A stretch of DNA of 64,000 nucleotides from Melioribacter sp. GTDB taxonomy: Bacteria > Bacteroidota > Ignavibacteria > Ignavibacteriales > Melioribacteraceae. Under the pieces are notes generated by a model that saw only the letters and a list, made by a program, of their open reading frames with translations, was not told the origin of the DNA and ran no database searches. This document shows, piece after piece, positions 27,165-35,482 of the stretch. The stretch spans positions 62,001-126,000 of the forward strand of contig JAHEZQ010000009.1 in NCBI GenBank assembly GCA_023250955.1. Direction: 5' to 3'. The stretch's first letter is position 1. Every line of letters starts with the position of its first letter. A program made the translations under genes and the position numbers.

Positions 27165-28526
27165 TTAATTGGTAAGACTTCTCATAGGTGCAGGGATTCT
27201 TCCGCCTCTTCCAACAAACCCTGCACTACTTAATGTTCTAACCTCCATAATTGGTGCTTTACCTAAGAGTCCGCCGTAATCAACAAAGTCTCCTATCTTT
27301 TTTCCATATGCTGGAATAATTCTTACCGCTGTTGTTTTATCATTAATTATTCCAATTGCTGCTTCATCTGCAATTATTCCGGCAATAGTTGTAGCAGCAG
27401 TATCACCAGGTACTGCAATCATATCAAGTCCAACGGAACAAACTGCAGTCATAGCTTCTAATTTTTCTAATGAAAGATTTCCTGCTTGAACCGCACGGAT
27501 CATTCCCATGTCTTCACTAACCGGAATAAAAGCACCGCTCATTCCACCAACAGAAGAACTTGCCATCAATCCGGCTTTCTTAACTGAATCATTCAACATA
27601 GCGAGAGCAGCCGTTGTTCCGGGTGCACCAACATCTTCCACGCCCATAGCTTTCAAAATATCTGCAATACTATCACCTTCAGCTGGAGTCGGAGCTAAAG
27701 AAATATCAACAATACCAAATGGAATTCCATTTTTCTCAGCTACTTTTCTTCCGATCAATTCTCCGGCGCGTGTAATTTTGAAAATAGTTTTTTTGATTAT
27801 TTCCGAAAGCTGTTGTAGATCAACATTTCCTGCTTCGCGAATTGCTTCTAATACAACACCTGGACCACTTATACCAACATTTAAAACTATTTCAGGTTCT
27901 GATACACCGTGAAATGCGCCGGCAACAAAAGGATTATCTTCGACAGCATTTGCAAAGACAACTAGTTTAGCACATCCGATTGAATCGTTTTCTTTTGTTT
28001 TCTCTGCAGTTAGTTTTATAACTTCGCTCATCATGTTTACAGCATCCATATTAATACCGGCTTTTGTAGAACCAATATTGACGCTTGAGCAAACTCTTTT
28101 TGTTTGTGAAAGTGCAAATGGAATTGATTTGATAAGTTCACGTTCGCCGTTTGTCATTCCTTTTTGAACTAATGCAGAATAGCCAGCAATATAATCTATA
28201 CCTATTTCTTCGGCAGCTTTGTCAAGAGTTCTTGCGATTTCAATAAATTCTTCCAAGTTACAGGCATCGAACGGAATTGAGATTGGTGTTACGGATATGC
28301 GTTTATTTGCAATTGAAATTCCGTATTGCGATTCCACTTCTTTGGCAAGTTTTACATGCTGTTTTCCATAACGAAGAATCTTATCATATATTTTTTGTTT
28401 GGTTACTTCAATATTTCTATCATGGCAATCACGCAGACTAATTCCCATAGTTACAGTTCTAATATCGAAATGCTCGATCTCGGTCATTCGGATAGTTTCA
28501 AGTATTTCGCCGAATTCGTATGGCAT
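27165..28526 (-). CDS. PFL/UPF0210 family protein (DUF711)
   Basis: 453 residues, the usual length. Family signatures include [25 protein letters not shown] at the N-terminus and the glycine-rich end [20 protein letters not shown]. It is related to glycyl-radical-enzyme folds by structure, but the activity is not known. It lies downstream of a UPF0237 ACT-domain gene, the pairing seen across many bacteria and archaea, so the two likely work together. The 55-base gap before it carries a short AACTAAC-type repeat. Confidence 0.92.
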   Translation of the reverse strand: MPYEFGEILETIRMTEIEHFDIRTVTMGISLRDCHDRNIEVTKQKIYDKILRYGKQHVKLAKEVESQYGISIANKRISVTPISIPFDACNLEEFIEIARTLDKAAEEIGIDYIAGYSALVQKGMTNGERELIKSIPFALSQTKRVCSSVNIGSTKAGINMDAVNMMSEVIKLTAEKTKENDSIGCAKLVVFANAVEDNPFVAGAFHGVSEPEIVLNVGISGPGVVLEAIREAGNVDLQQLSEIIKKTIFKITRAGELIGRKVAEKNGIPFGIVDISLAPTPAEGDSIADILKAMGVEDVGAPGTTAALAMLNDSVKKAGLMASSSVGGMSGAFIPVSEDMGMIRAVQAGNLSLEKLEAMTAVCSVGLDMIAVPGDTAATTIAGIIADEAAIGIINDKTTAVRIIPAYGKKIGDFVDYGGLLGKAPIMEVRTLSSAGFVGRGGRIPAPMRSLTN

Positions 28527-28532
28527 CTGTAT

Positions 28533-28560
28533 TAGTTGTCCGTTGTTAGTAGTTAGTTCT
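28533..28560. repeat. AACTGACAAC-like short repeat (weak copy)
   Basis: On the minus strand it reads AGAACTAACTACTAACAACG, then GACAACTA. It is similar in rhythm to the in-gene copies at 30632-30661 and 45172-45202. It is intergenic here. Confidence 0.4.
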
Positions 28561-28581
28561 AATTTATTAATTCATCAACTT

Positions 28582-29007
28582 TCAAATTCTGTGCATATAT
28601 CGGAATACATCTTCATGCTGTAAATAAATTTTTATCTTCAGCAATTCTGCAATTTTATTCATCTCTTCTTGAATTTCTTTTAAATCTTTTTGTGAAGCGG
28701 AAATATCAATAACCATTATCATTGTAAAAAAATCGCCAAGAATTTTCTGGCTAAGATCTTGAATATCACAATTTGCATCGCCCAGCGCTTTAGTTACACC
28801 AGCAACAATACCTGGATGATTTAAACCAAACGATGTTAGAATTACACGTCCAGAGGAGACATCATTTTTCTCTAATTTGTAATCGCCACCCATTGATTCA
28901 ACTTGTTTTCTTACTAACTCTTTTACTGCTTCCGGAGTTGCTTTATCCCCTAACTCTCCAATAGCTTCAAACGTTATTTTTCTAACTTCTTCTTCTGAAA
29001 GTTTCAC
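28582..29007 (-). CDS. ACT-domain protein, UPF0237 type
   Basis: 141 residues. An N-terminal helical extension (1-50) with a charged EEEVRKITFEAIGELGDKATPEAVKELV, then an ACT domain starting VILTSFGLNHPGIVAGVTKALGDANCDIQDLSQKI, the UPF0237 signature. ACT domains bind small ligands, often amino acids. It overlaps the upstream TPR gene by 4 bases and precedes UPF0210. The ligand is unknown. Confidence 0.9.
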   Translation of the reverse strand: MKLSEEEVRKITFEAIGELGDKATPEAVKELVRKQVESMGGDYKLEKNDVSSGRVILTSFGLNHPGIVAGVTKALGDANCDIQDLSQKILGDFFTMIMVIDISASQKDLKEIQEEMNKIAELLKIKIYLQHEDVFRYMHRI

Positions 29008-29852
29008 GGTTTGATACCCTTATATTCGTTCTGAAGATAACGTAAAGATTTATTTGAAACTTCTAAGTTTTTTTCAAATGCAAATTCTTCTGCGTTCTGG
29101 ATAGCACCTCTATAGAATCTAAGCCAAACTAATTCACCAACTACAATTCCGTCAAATACACGATTTTCTACAAATGAGTTGATCGTCCAATAACCAGAAA
29201 GTAAATTCCAACCTAATGACATTAATCCGGATAAGAAATTGCCTGTATAAATCGCACCTGCACCAGGCAAAATATATGAAATTACCTTTGCAAATGTTAC
29301 AGAAACTTTGGCCTTTTCAGTTTGTTCTGCAAGTTTTATTAATTCATGATTAGAATTAATTTTAGCAAAAGACTTGGCGGCTGCATCCCAATTATCAGCA
29401 AAGATAAATGCCCAACCGCGCCAATAATTAATTTCATCTCTTTTTCCATTAAATCGTTCATCTTTTTCAAGCTCATCACAAAGTTGCAAAGCTCGGTCGG
29501 ATGTTCTTCTTAAAATATTTGTTCGAATAATCTGTATCTTAGAATCAAACAATTCATTATCGGTCCGAGCATTTAATTCTGCCAATGAAAAGTATTTTAC
29601 AGCATCATCATATTTAGCCCCGGCTTTATAACATTCTCCAATTTTATAATTTATTTCGTAATTGAATGTTTTGGTTGAGTCGAAAAATTGAAGACGCTTA
29701 TACTCGGTTATCGCATCGTAGTATTGCTTATTGTTAAATAGATTATTTGCTAAATCTAATTGAATTGATAAATGATCTTGCGCTTTTACAGAAAATACAA
29801 ACATGAACAGAGAAAATATTATCGTTAACCGGATTTTCATATTAGTAATCAA
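29004..29852 (-). CDS. TPR-containing membrane protein with PGAG-x-IYTG motif (copy 2)
   Basis: 282 residues. A signal peptide (IRLTIIFSLFMFVFSVKAQ), TPR-like helices (about 25-185), then a C-terminal hydrophobic block beginning ISYILPGAGAIYTGNFLSGLMSLGWNLL. That block is also present in the next gene upstream, so the two are paralogues. The motif resembles the PGxGxxYxG glycine motif of TM2/DUF5683-type proteins. It is part of the yidD-like operon; its start overlaps the previous gene by 11 bases. Function unknown. Confidence 0.75.
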   Translation of the reverse strand: MITNMKIRLTIIFSLFMFVFSVKAQDHLSIQLDLANNLFNNKQYYDAITEYKRLQFFDSTKTFNYEINYKIGECYKAGAKYDDAVKYFSLAELNARTDNELFDSKIQIIRTNILRRTSDRALQLCDELEKDERFNGKRDEINYWRGWAFIFADNWDAAAKSFAKINSNHELIKLAEQTEKAKVSVTFAKVISYILPGAGAIYTGNFLSGLMSLGWNLLSGYWTINSFVENRVFDGIVVGELVWLRFYRGAIQNAEEFAFEKNLEVSNKSLRYLQNEYKGIKP

Positions 29853-30723
29853 CCTTGGGTAGAAAATAATTCCTTTGTTCGAAAAATAGTTTTACTTCCT
29901 TATCGAAATTAAATTGAATTCTTGCATTATAAATTTGTGCCGATGCAGCAGAGCCGTAAATATTTCCTGCGTAGAAAAAAGCAGCAAGTCCGCTAAATAA
30001 CCATCCTCTAAATTGATGATCCGCATTAAAATTTGTAATTGCTAAATATGTTGTAAGTGCAGTTGCAATTAATGAAGTTATTCCATCACCAATTTCTCCG
30101 GTATATATTTTACCCGCTCCTGGTATTAATGTAGATAAAATTGCAGCAGTTGTGGGACTTTTATGCTGAGGAAATTTTTTCTGCTGATAAAAATTTATCA
30201 ATCTGGATTGAACCGAATCTGGGAAACTTTTTAATACAATATTTTCACTAGGCAAATCAGTATTATCAAGAAAGTAGGATATGTATTTTAATCGCTCTAT
30301 ATCTTTGCCGTAAAGTGAAGAATCAAAATTCCTTTCTTCAGCAAGCACACGGAATAATTTATAATCATTCTGGAAAAAGATTGATTCATAAAACATTAAC
30401 CGCGCTTCTTCAGATAATTGTGAGTTAAAAAACAATCCTTTAAAATTACCAGCCGCTTCTGTATAACGTCCAATTTGGAAATAGCTATTGGCTAATCTGA
30501 ACACAACCGTATCGTTATTTTCACTTCTTAAATATTCTTTGAATTCATCAGCAGCTCTTAAATAATCTTGATCCTTGTAAAGATAATTTCCAAATCGTAG
30601 TCTGTTTTGGAAAGATAAAATATTTCCGTCTGTCGTCAATTGACAGTTGGCAGTTGTCAATGGAATTATAATTAATAAGATTGTAATTAATAATTTTTTG
30701 TTTGGTTTGGTTTTCGAAATCAC
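29842..30723 (-). CDS. TPR-containing membrane protein with PGAG-x-IYTG motif (copy 1)
   Basis: 293 residues. A signal peptide (KKLLITILLIIIPLTTANCQ) whose cleavage zone is built from a short repeat, then TPR-like helices (about 35-185) and a C-terminal hydrophobic region starting LSTLIPGAGKIYTGEIGDGITSLIATAL. It is a paralogue of the next gene. It lies 7 bases after the YidD-like gene. The three probably form an envelope complex or pathway; this is inference from linkage. Confidence 0.75.
   Translation of the reverse strand: MISKTKPNKKLLITILLIIIPLTTANCQLTTDGNILSFQNRLRFGNYLYKDQDYLRAADEFKEYLRSENNDTVVFRLANSYFQIGRYTEAAGNFKGLFFNSQLSEEARLMFYESIFFQNDYKLFRVLAEERNFDSSLYGKDIERLKYISYFLDNTDLPSENIVLKSFPDSVQSRLINFYQQKKFPQHKSPTTAAILSTLIPGAGKIYTGEIGDGITSLIATALTTYLAITNFNADHQFRGWLFSGLAAFFYAGNIYGSAASAQIYNARIQFNFDKEVKLFFEQRNYFLPKVDY
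30632..30661. repeat. ACTGACAAC-type repeat inside a signal peptide region
   Basis: On the minus strand TTGACAACTGCCAACTGTCAA followed by TTGACGACA, in frame within the TPR gene, encodes LTTANCQLTTDG. The same repeat type encodes LTTDNRQLTTYK in the molybdenum hydroxylase gene at 45172-45202. Confidence 0.6.
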
Positions 30724-30730
30724 GATTGGA

Positions 30731-31180
30731 CTACAATTTTATTTTTTCAGAATGAAGTGTATAGTTATTGGCCGGATCAGAAAATTTTCTCGACGTTAGT
30801 AAAGGATAATGATCTGTCCCCTTGAAAAAATTTATGTCTCTTGTAAAACGGTCTGCGAACATCAACGATCCCTTAAAAATACTTGTTTCTTTAACTGACT
30901 GAAGAAAAAAAGCTGAGCATGAAGGTTCAAAAGGACAATTATCACCATCCAAATCCGAAATAAAAAAGTAATATGTATTTCGCAAAACCGAAAGTAATAT
31001 CATTCCAAAACTAGATTTATCCACTGTATTATCATGATGATGAATGGCGGGAAGTTCGTATAAAGTTTCTTTTCCTTCCCACCTTACCCAATCAGTTTGC
31101 GCATTAAGATTATACGTTAAGCTCAATAAGGATAAATAAATACCAACACTAAATATTTTTCTAACATTAACCCTTTTCAC
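30731..31180 (-). CDS. YidD-like protein with signal peptide
   Basis: 149 residues. A signal peptide (IYLSLLSLTYNLNAQ), then a YidD-like core: CPFEPSCSAFFLQSVKETSIFKGSLMFADRFTRD, matching the CPFxPSCSxY...G motif. Normal YidD proteins are about 70-80 residues, cytosolic-side amphipathic factors for membrane insertion near yidC. This one is longer, has an export signal and sits with two TPR-membrane paralogues instead, so a different role is likely. It is 18 bases downstream of the acyl-CoA dehydrogenase gene. Confidence 0.8.
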   Translation of the reverse strand: MKRVNVRKIFSVGIYLSLLSLTYNLNAQTDWVRWEGKETLYELPAIHHHDNTVDKSSFGMILLSVLRNTYYFFISDLDGDNCPFEPSCSAFFLQSVKETSIFKGSLMFADRFTRDINFFKGTDHYPLLTSRKFSDPANNYTLHSEKIKL

Positions 31181-31198
31181 CTTGCACCAAAAAAATGA

Positions 31199-32341
31199 TC
31201 AATCTTTCAACAACTCTCTTGCAATTACAATCCTCTGAATCTCCGAAGTTCCTTCATAAATTTCCGTGATCTTCGCATCGCGTAAATATCTTTCAACTAA
31301 ATATTCTCTAACGTAACCATAACCTCCATGGATTTGAATTGCTTCAAGTGCACATTCTACGGCAATTTTGGAAGCATATAATTTAGCCATTGCCGATTCT
31401 TTAACATATTTCTTATCAGCATCTTTTAATGCTGCAGCTTGTAGAGTTAAAAGTTTTGCTGCTTCAACTTTTGTTGACATGTCTGCGAGCTTAAATTGAA
31501 TTGCCTGATGATGAGAAATTTCGGTACCAAAAGCTTTGCGTGTCTTTGCATACTTAGTAGCAGCATTAAGTGCACCTTCTGCTATTCCGACTGCTTGAGA
31601 TGCAATTCCAATTCTACCGCCGTTCAATGTATTCATTGCAAAGTTAAATCCTTTGCCAACTTCCCAAATAATATTTTCCTCCGGCACTTTGCAGTTTTCA
31701 AAAGTTAATGAACAAGTATCGCTGCTTCTGATACCAAGTTTATCTTCTTTAACTCCATGACCAAAACCAGGCATTCCTTTTTCCACCAGAAATGTCGTGA
31801 TACCGTGATGAGCTTTTTCTTTGTCTGTTTGTGTAACAACTAAATAATAATCTGCGGATGTACCATTAGTAATCCAGTTCTTCATTCCATTGATGACCCA
31901 GTGATTGCCTTCTTTATGCGCTGATGTATTTTGTTTAGTTGCATCACTTCCGGCTTCAGGTTCAGATAAAGCAAACGCGCCAAGTTTTTCTCCGCGGGCT
32001 AACGGTTTTAAATATTTTTCCTTAATTAAATCACTTCCCCATTTTTCCAATCCGTAACAAACCAATGAATTGTTTACGGACATAATTACTCCCAAACTAG
32101 CATCAACTTTCGAAATCTCAATCATTGCTAAAACATAACTTACAGTATCAAGTCCGGCGCCATCATATTGAGGTGCAACCATCATTCCCATAAATCCAAG
32201 ATCACCAAGTTTCTTAACTAATTCAACAGGAAATTTTGCTTCTTTATCCCGTTCAATTGAAGTTGGAGCTATTTCTGATTCAGCAAATTCGCGAGCAGTC
32301 TGCTGAATCATTAGTTGTTCTTCTGTAAAATCGAAATTCAT
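31199..32341 (-). CDS. Acyl-CoA dehydrogenase
   Basis: 380 residues, FAD-dependent. FALSEPEAGSDA is the FAD/substrate motif, and the catalytic base is the Glu in IYEGTSEIQRIVIARELL. It resembles butyryl-CoA/short-chain dehydrogenases. It begins the leftward run that continues into the yidD-like operon. No electron-transfer flavoprotein genes are in the window. Confidence 0.94.
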   Translation of the reverse strand: MNFDFTEEQLMIQQTAREFAESEIAPTSIERDKEAKFPVELVKKLGDLGFMGMMVAPQYDGAGLDTVSYVLAMIEISKVDASLGVIMSVNNSLVCYGLEKWGSDLIKEKYLKPLARGEKLGAFALSEPEAGSDATKQNTSAHKEGNHWVINGMKNWITNGTSADYYLVVTQTDKEKAHHGITTFLVEKGMPGFGHGVKEDKLGIRSSDTCSLTFENCKVPEENIIWEVGKGFNFAMNTLNGGRIGIASQAVGIAEGALNAATKYAKTRKAFGTEISHHQAIQFKLADMSTKVEAAKLLTLQAAALKDADKKYVKESAMAKLYASKIAVECALEAIQIHGGYGYVREYLVERYLRDAKITEIYEGTSEIQRIVIARELLKD

Positions 32342-32448
32342 CCTTTCCTCTTTTTAATCAATTTTGATTTGTTGTTTACATATCAAAACTACTGAAAGGA
32401 TTTCAAATATCAAATCTTCATTCTAATACTCAGACTCATAGGAACTGT

Positions 32449-32463
32449 GGCACTCAGTCACTT
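32449..32463. repeat. Second copy of the AAGTGACTGAGTGCC repeat
   Basis: GGCACTCAGTCACTT on the plus strand, the exact reverse complement of 22911-22925. It lies in the divergent gap between the acyl-CoA dehydrogenase and rlmN genes. Confidence 0.6.
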
Positions 32464-32505
32464 CAATCTTTGTCACTTTCCATCTTGATCTCTATATTTG
32501 TTTCA

Positions 32506-33570
32506 ATGAATACCAACAACAAGAAAATACAACTCAAAGGACTAACACTTCTCGAACTTGAAGAGTATTTCGTTTCAATCGGTGAGTCCAAGTTCAGGGG
32601 CAAACAAGTATATAATTGGATGTATAATCATCTTGCTGTTGATTTTTCTGAAATGCAGAATATTTCAAAAGAGCTAAGAGAAAAACTTTCTTCAATCTGC
32701 GAGCTGCAAACTTTAAACTTAATAACTACTCAAAATTCACCATCAACCGGAACTAAAAAATATTTGTTTGCAACACATGATATACGGAAAATTGAATCGG
32801 TTGTAATTCCGGAAAAAGAAAGAAATACTCTGTGTATTTCCACTCAGGTTGGCTGCCCGCTTGATTGTAAATTTTGCGCAACTGGACTTATGGGCTACAA
32901 AAGAAATCTTTCTGTGGGTGAAGTTGTAGATCAATATCTTTTAACAGCCAAAGAACATGGTAAAAAAAATATTACCAATATTGTTTATATGGGGATGGGT
33001 GAACCGCTTCTCAATTACCAAACAACATTAAAGTCGGTAGAAATTTTTACACACGAGCTTACAAAAGGATTAAGCAGATTGCGCATTACAATTTCAACTG
33101 CAGGCATAGCACCAAAAATAAAAGATCTTGCCGATCGCGGTGTTCGTGTTAAACTTGCCCTATCTCTCCACTCCGGATTTGAAGATGTTAGAAGTATTAT
33201 AATGCCGATCAATAAAAAATATTCTCTTAAAGAAAATCTTGAAGCATTAAAATATTACGCCAAGAAAACCAAGACACGAATTACTTTTGAATACACAATG
33301 CTTAAAGATATCAACGACCGATATGAAGATATTAAAGCGCTTACCAAAATTTGTAGTTCAATTCCGTCTAAAATAAATATCATCCCGTTCAATAGTATAA
33401 AACACATGGCCCCGGAAGGTATTTCTTCTAAACTTGAGCCGACACCATTAACTGAAATTCATCTATTTGCCGACAAACTCCGCAATAACAACATAACTGT
33501 TATGATACGCGAAACACAAGGTGATGATATAGCAGCGGCATGCGGACAATTGGCGGTGAAAACAAATTAA
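32506..33570 (+). CDS. rlmN: 23S rRNA (adenine2503-C2)/tRNA methyltransferase RlmN
   Basis: Radical-SAM enzyme that methylates A2503 of 23S rRNA and A37 of some tRNAs. 354 residues from ATG 32506 (MNTNNKKIQLKG); an earlier ATG at 32470 would add a hydrophobic 12-residue stretch without family support. Cluster cysteines are in CPLDCKFCATG; YMGMGEPLLN binds SAM; the C-terminal catalytic Cys is in AAACGQL. The envelope-protein gene begins 14 bases downstream and may share its transcript. Confidence 0.95.
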   Translation: MNTNNKKIQLKGLTLLELEEYFVSIGESKFRGKQVYNWMYNHLAVDFSEMQNISKELREKLSSICELQTLNLITTQNSPSTGTKKYLFATHDIRKIESVVIPEKERNTLCISTQVGCPLDCKFCATGLMGYKRNLSVGEVVDQYLLTAKEHGKKNITNIVYMGMGEPLLNYQTTLKSVEIFTHELTKGLSRLRITISTAGIAPKIKDLADRGVRVKLALSLHSGFEDVRSIIMPINKKYSLKENLEALKYYAKKTKTRITFEYTMLKDINDRYEDIKALTKICSSIPSKINIIPFNSIKHMAPEGISSKLEPTPLTEIHLFADKLRNNNITVMIRETQGDDIAAACGQLAVKTN

Positions 33571-33584
33571 ATAGGGGGAATTTT

Positions 33585-34361
33585 ATGAAAAGCACTAAGA
33601 TTAATTTTTTATTCTATCTCATTTCTATCATATCACTTCTGAATCCTTCTCTTATAATATCTCAAAACAATTTTTTTAACAGAATAACTTTCAAAGCTGG
33701 ATATCATTCAGGTTTTAATCCTAGTGGAACAAATGAGGCTCCTACTACTCATAGCTCACCTTCTGTGGGTGGTTATCATACAATGAGTTTCCCCAAAAGC
33801 GGTTTCTCTTTTTTATTTTCATCCTCAAAATATCTTGATAAGATAGGCTACATCAACTGGGAACCTGAAATCAAGATAACTTATGCTGGTCATGAACAAA
33901 AATACAGTCTTGCTGTTTATAAAATGGAAATCCAATCAAACATTCAAAAAACTGTTAATGATAAGTTAGTTTTAATATCTCTTGGTTCACCAATTAAGTT
34001 TGTAACTGCGGTTCAGGCGATCGGGTTTTATATTTCTCTAGGACCACAACTAAATGCTATTCTTATTAAAAATTCAGAATATGAATCATCCATTCAAGAT
34101 ATTGCTGATAATTACATAGATGAAAATTCGAAAATCAGTGGGAAATACAACTCAATATTTCTAAGTGGATTTATTGGTTTAGGTGTTCAGTATAATAAAT
34201 CACTCCCATTCGATTTAATTATAGAAGCCCGTTATTCGTTCGACATTACCAACAGATTTCATTTCCACTATGAGATTAAAGATGCATCCGGCAGACCAGA
34301 TATGTGGTACTTTAGTAATAACTGGGAATTGCTAGCTGGATTCAAAATAGAATTGGACTAG
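33585..34361 (+). CDS. Predicted outer-membrane beta-barrel protein
   Basis: 258 residues. A signal peptide (FLFYLISIISLLNPSLIISQ), then strands with alternating hydrophobic and aromatic residues and an end reading WELLAGFKIELD. It looks like an 8-strand PorT/OmpA-like barrel common in Bacteroidota relatives. GGGGG lies eight bases before ATG 33585. It does not end in Phe, so outer-membrane placement is less certain than for 8222-9361. Function unknown. Confidence 0.65.
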   Translation: MKSTKINFLFYLISIISLLNPSLIISQNNFFNRITFKAGYHSGFNPSGTNEAPTTHSSPSVGGYHTMSFPKSGFSFLFSSSKYLDKIGYINWEPEIKITYAGHEQKYSLAVYKMEIQSNIQKTVNDKLVLISLGSPIKFVTAVQAIGFYISLGPQLNAILIKNSEYESSIQDIADNYIDENSKISGKYNSIFLSGFIGLGVQYNKSLPFDLIIEARYSFDITNRFHFHYEIKDASGRPDMWYFSNNWELLAGFKIELD

Positions 34362-34449
34362 AAATAAGTAAATCATTTTGCATTGTTTTTTGAAACTATT
34401 TCTATTAAGATTTGGTAGAAGTGAAAAAAATATTTAGTAAGGAGAGATC

Positions 34450-34893
34450 ATGAAATACAAATCCATATTAACTTCGATTTTACTGTTTCTTACAGTCTCT
34501 ATAGCTTCGTTTGCTCAAAATGCAGAAACAAATTCTAAAACAACTTCTGTTTTCATAATGCCTCTTACTCGTCATATTGAGAACTATGACTTCTCGCTTG
34601 ATAGAGAAAGATTAAGGTTAGTATCAATGTTTTCATCTTTGGGATTTAATGTTGTTGAAGATGAAGCAGCGTGGGATAAAATATCAAAGTTCGATTACGA
34701 TCTCGCAAATCTATCTACGAAAATGTTGATCAAACTTTCCAATGCGGTTAATGTTGACTTAATTGTTTATAAAAATCTAAATCGTATCAGAGTTTATGAC
34801 TGCAATAAAAAATCGTTTGTAAATTTTGAAATGAATCAGCCATATACAAGTTCACAATATGTGGCTCAAAAACTCAAACAGATCGGTTATTAA
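34450..34893 (+). CDS. Secreted/periplasmic protein of unknown function
   Basis: 147 residues. A signal peptide (ILTSILLFLTVSIASFAQ), then a compact domain with ERLRLVSMFSSLGFNVVEDEAAWD and NAVNVDLIVYKNLNRIRVYD. The alternating helix-strand pattern resembles periplasmic domains such as those in TolB/CsgG-type lipoproteins, but I cannot assign it. AAGGAGAG precedes ATG. Its 3' end overlaps the convergent mocA-like gene by 20 bases. Confidence 0.6.
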   Translation: MKYKSILTSILLFLTVSIASFAQNAETNSKTTSVFIMPLTRHIENYDFSLDRERLRLVSMFSSLGFNVVEDEAAWDKISKFDYDLANLSTKMLIKLSNAVNVDLIVYKNLNRIRVYDCNKKSFVNFEMNQPYTSSQYVAQKLKQIGY

Positions 34894-35482
34894 TTTGATT
34901 GAATTTATTTATATCTGATTGAGTATCAAAATCATTTAGAATCTGGGAGTAACCACACTCCCATTTTTTTATCTTTGTATTACCATCATCTCTAATCATT
35001 CGAAGTGAAGAAGAAGGATCAGCTGTTAAAATTTTTTTGAAAATATTTCGTTTGAATATAACCGGATGACCTTCCTTTCCTTTATAACACGGTTGTATCC
35101 AATCTTTGCTGTCATCTATTTGGGAAATTAATTCTCTATAAAATTTTTCTTGATGAAACGGTTGATCTACAAAATGATAGATGATCCAATCGGAATTTTT
35201 AAGTTCTGCTAATCCGGCCTGAAGCGAAGTGAACATACCTTGTTTGTAGTTCGGATTGAAAACACATTCAACTCTATCCGCAAACTGCAAACTACAAACT
35301 GATTTTACTTCATCGCTCTTGAATCCCGTTACAACAACAACTTTTTCGCATACTGTTAAAAGTTTTTCAACGATTGTTACAACAAATGATTTATCCTCGT
35401 AAAGCATTAACGGTTTGAATTGTTCCATCCTTCCCGATAATCCGGCTGAGATTAGCAATCCGTTTATGATCGGCTTACTCAT
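34874..35482 (-). CDS. MobA/MocA-like nucleotidyltransferase (molybdenum cofactor)
   Basis: About 202 residues, NTP-transferase fold. The nucleotide motif INGLLISAGLSGRMEQFKPLM fits LLAAGxSxRMGxxK. WIIYHFVDQPFHQ carries the metal-binding Asp, and KGKEGHPVIFKRN is also typical of MocA/YgfJ. Such enzymes attach CMP or GMP to molybdopterin for molybdenum hydroxylases, which fits the hydroxylases encoded at 43-53 kb. The start at 35482 makes an ATGA overlap with the PLP-enzyme stop. A short A/C-rich repeat is embedded at 35280-35301. Confidence 0.85.
   Translation of the reverse strand: MSKPIINGLLISAGLSGRMEQFKPLMLYEDKSFVVTIVEKLLTVCEKVVVVTGFKSDEVKSVCSLQFADRVECVFNPNYKQGMFTSLQAGLAELKNSDWIIYHFVDQPFHQEKFYRELISQIDDSKDWIQPCYKGKEGHPVIFKRNIFKKILTADPSSSLRMIRDDGNTKIKKWECGYSQILNDFDTQSDINKFNQINNRSV
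35280..35301. repeat. GCAAACTGCAAACTACAAAC repeat inside the mocA-like gene
   Basis: Three imperfect copies of (G)CAAACT(G/A) in tandem. Translated in frame it gives the SVCSLQFAD part of the MocA-like protein. Similar in style to the other in-gene short repeats. Confidence 0.4.
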
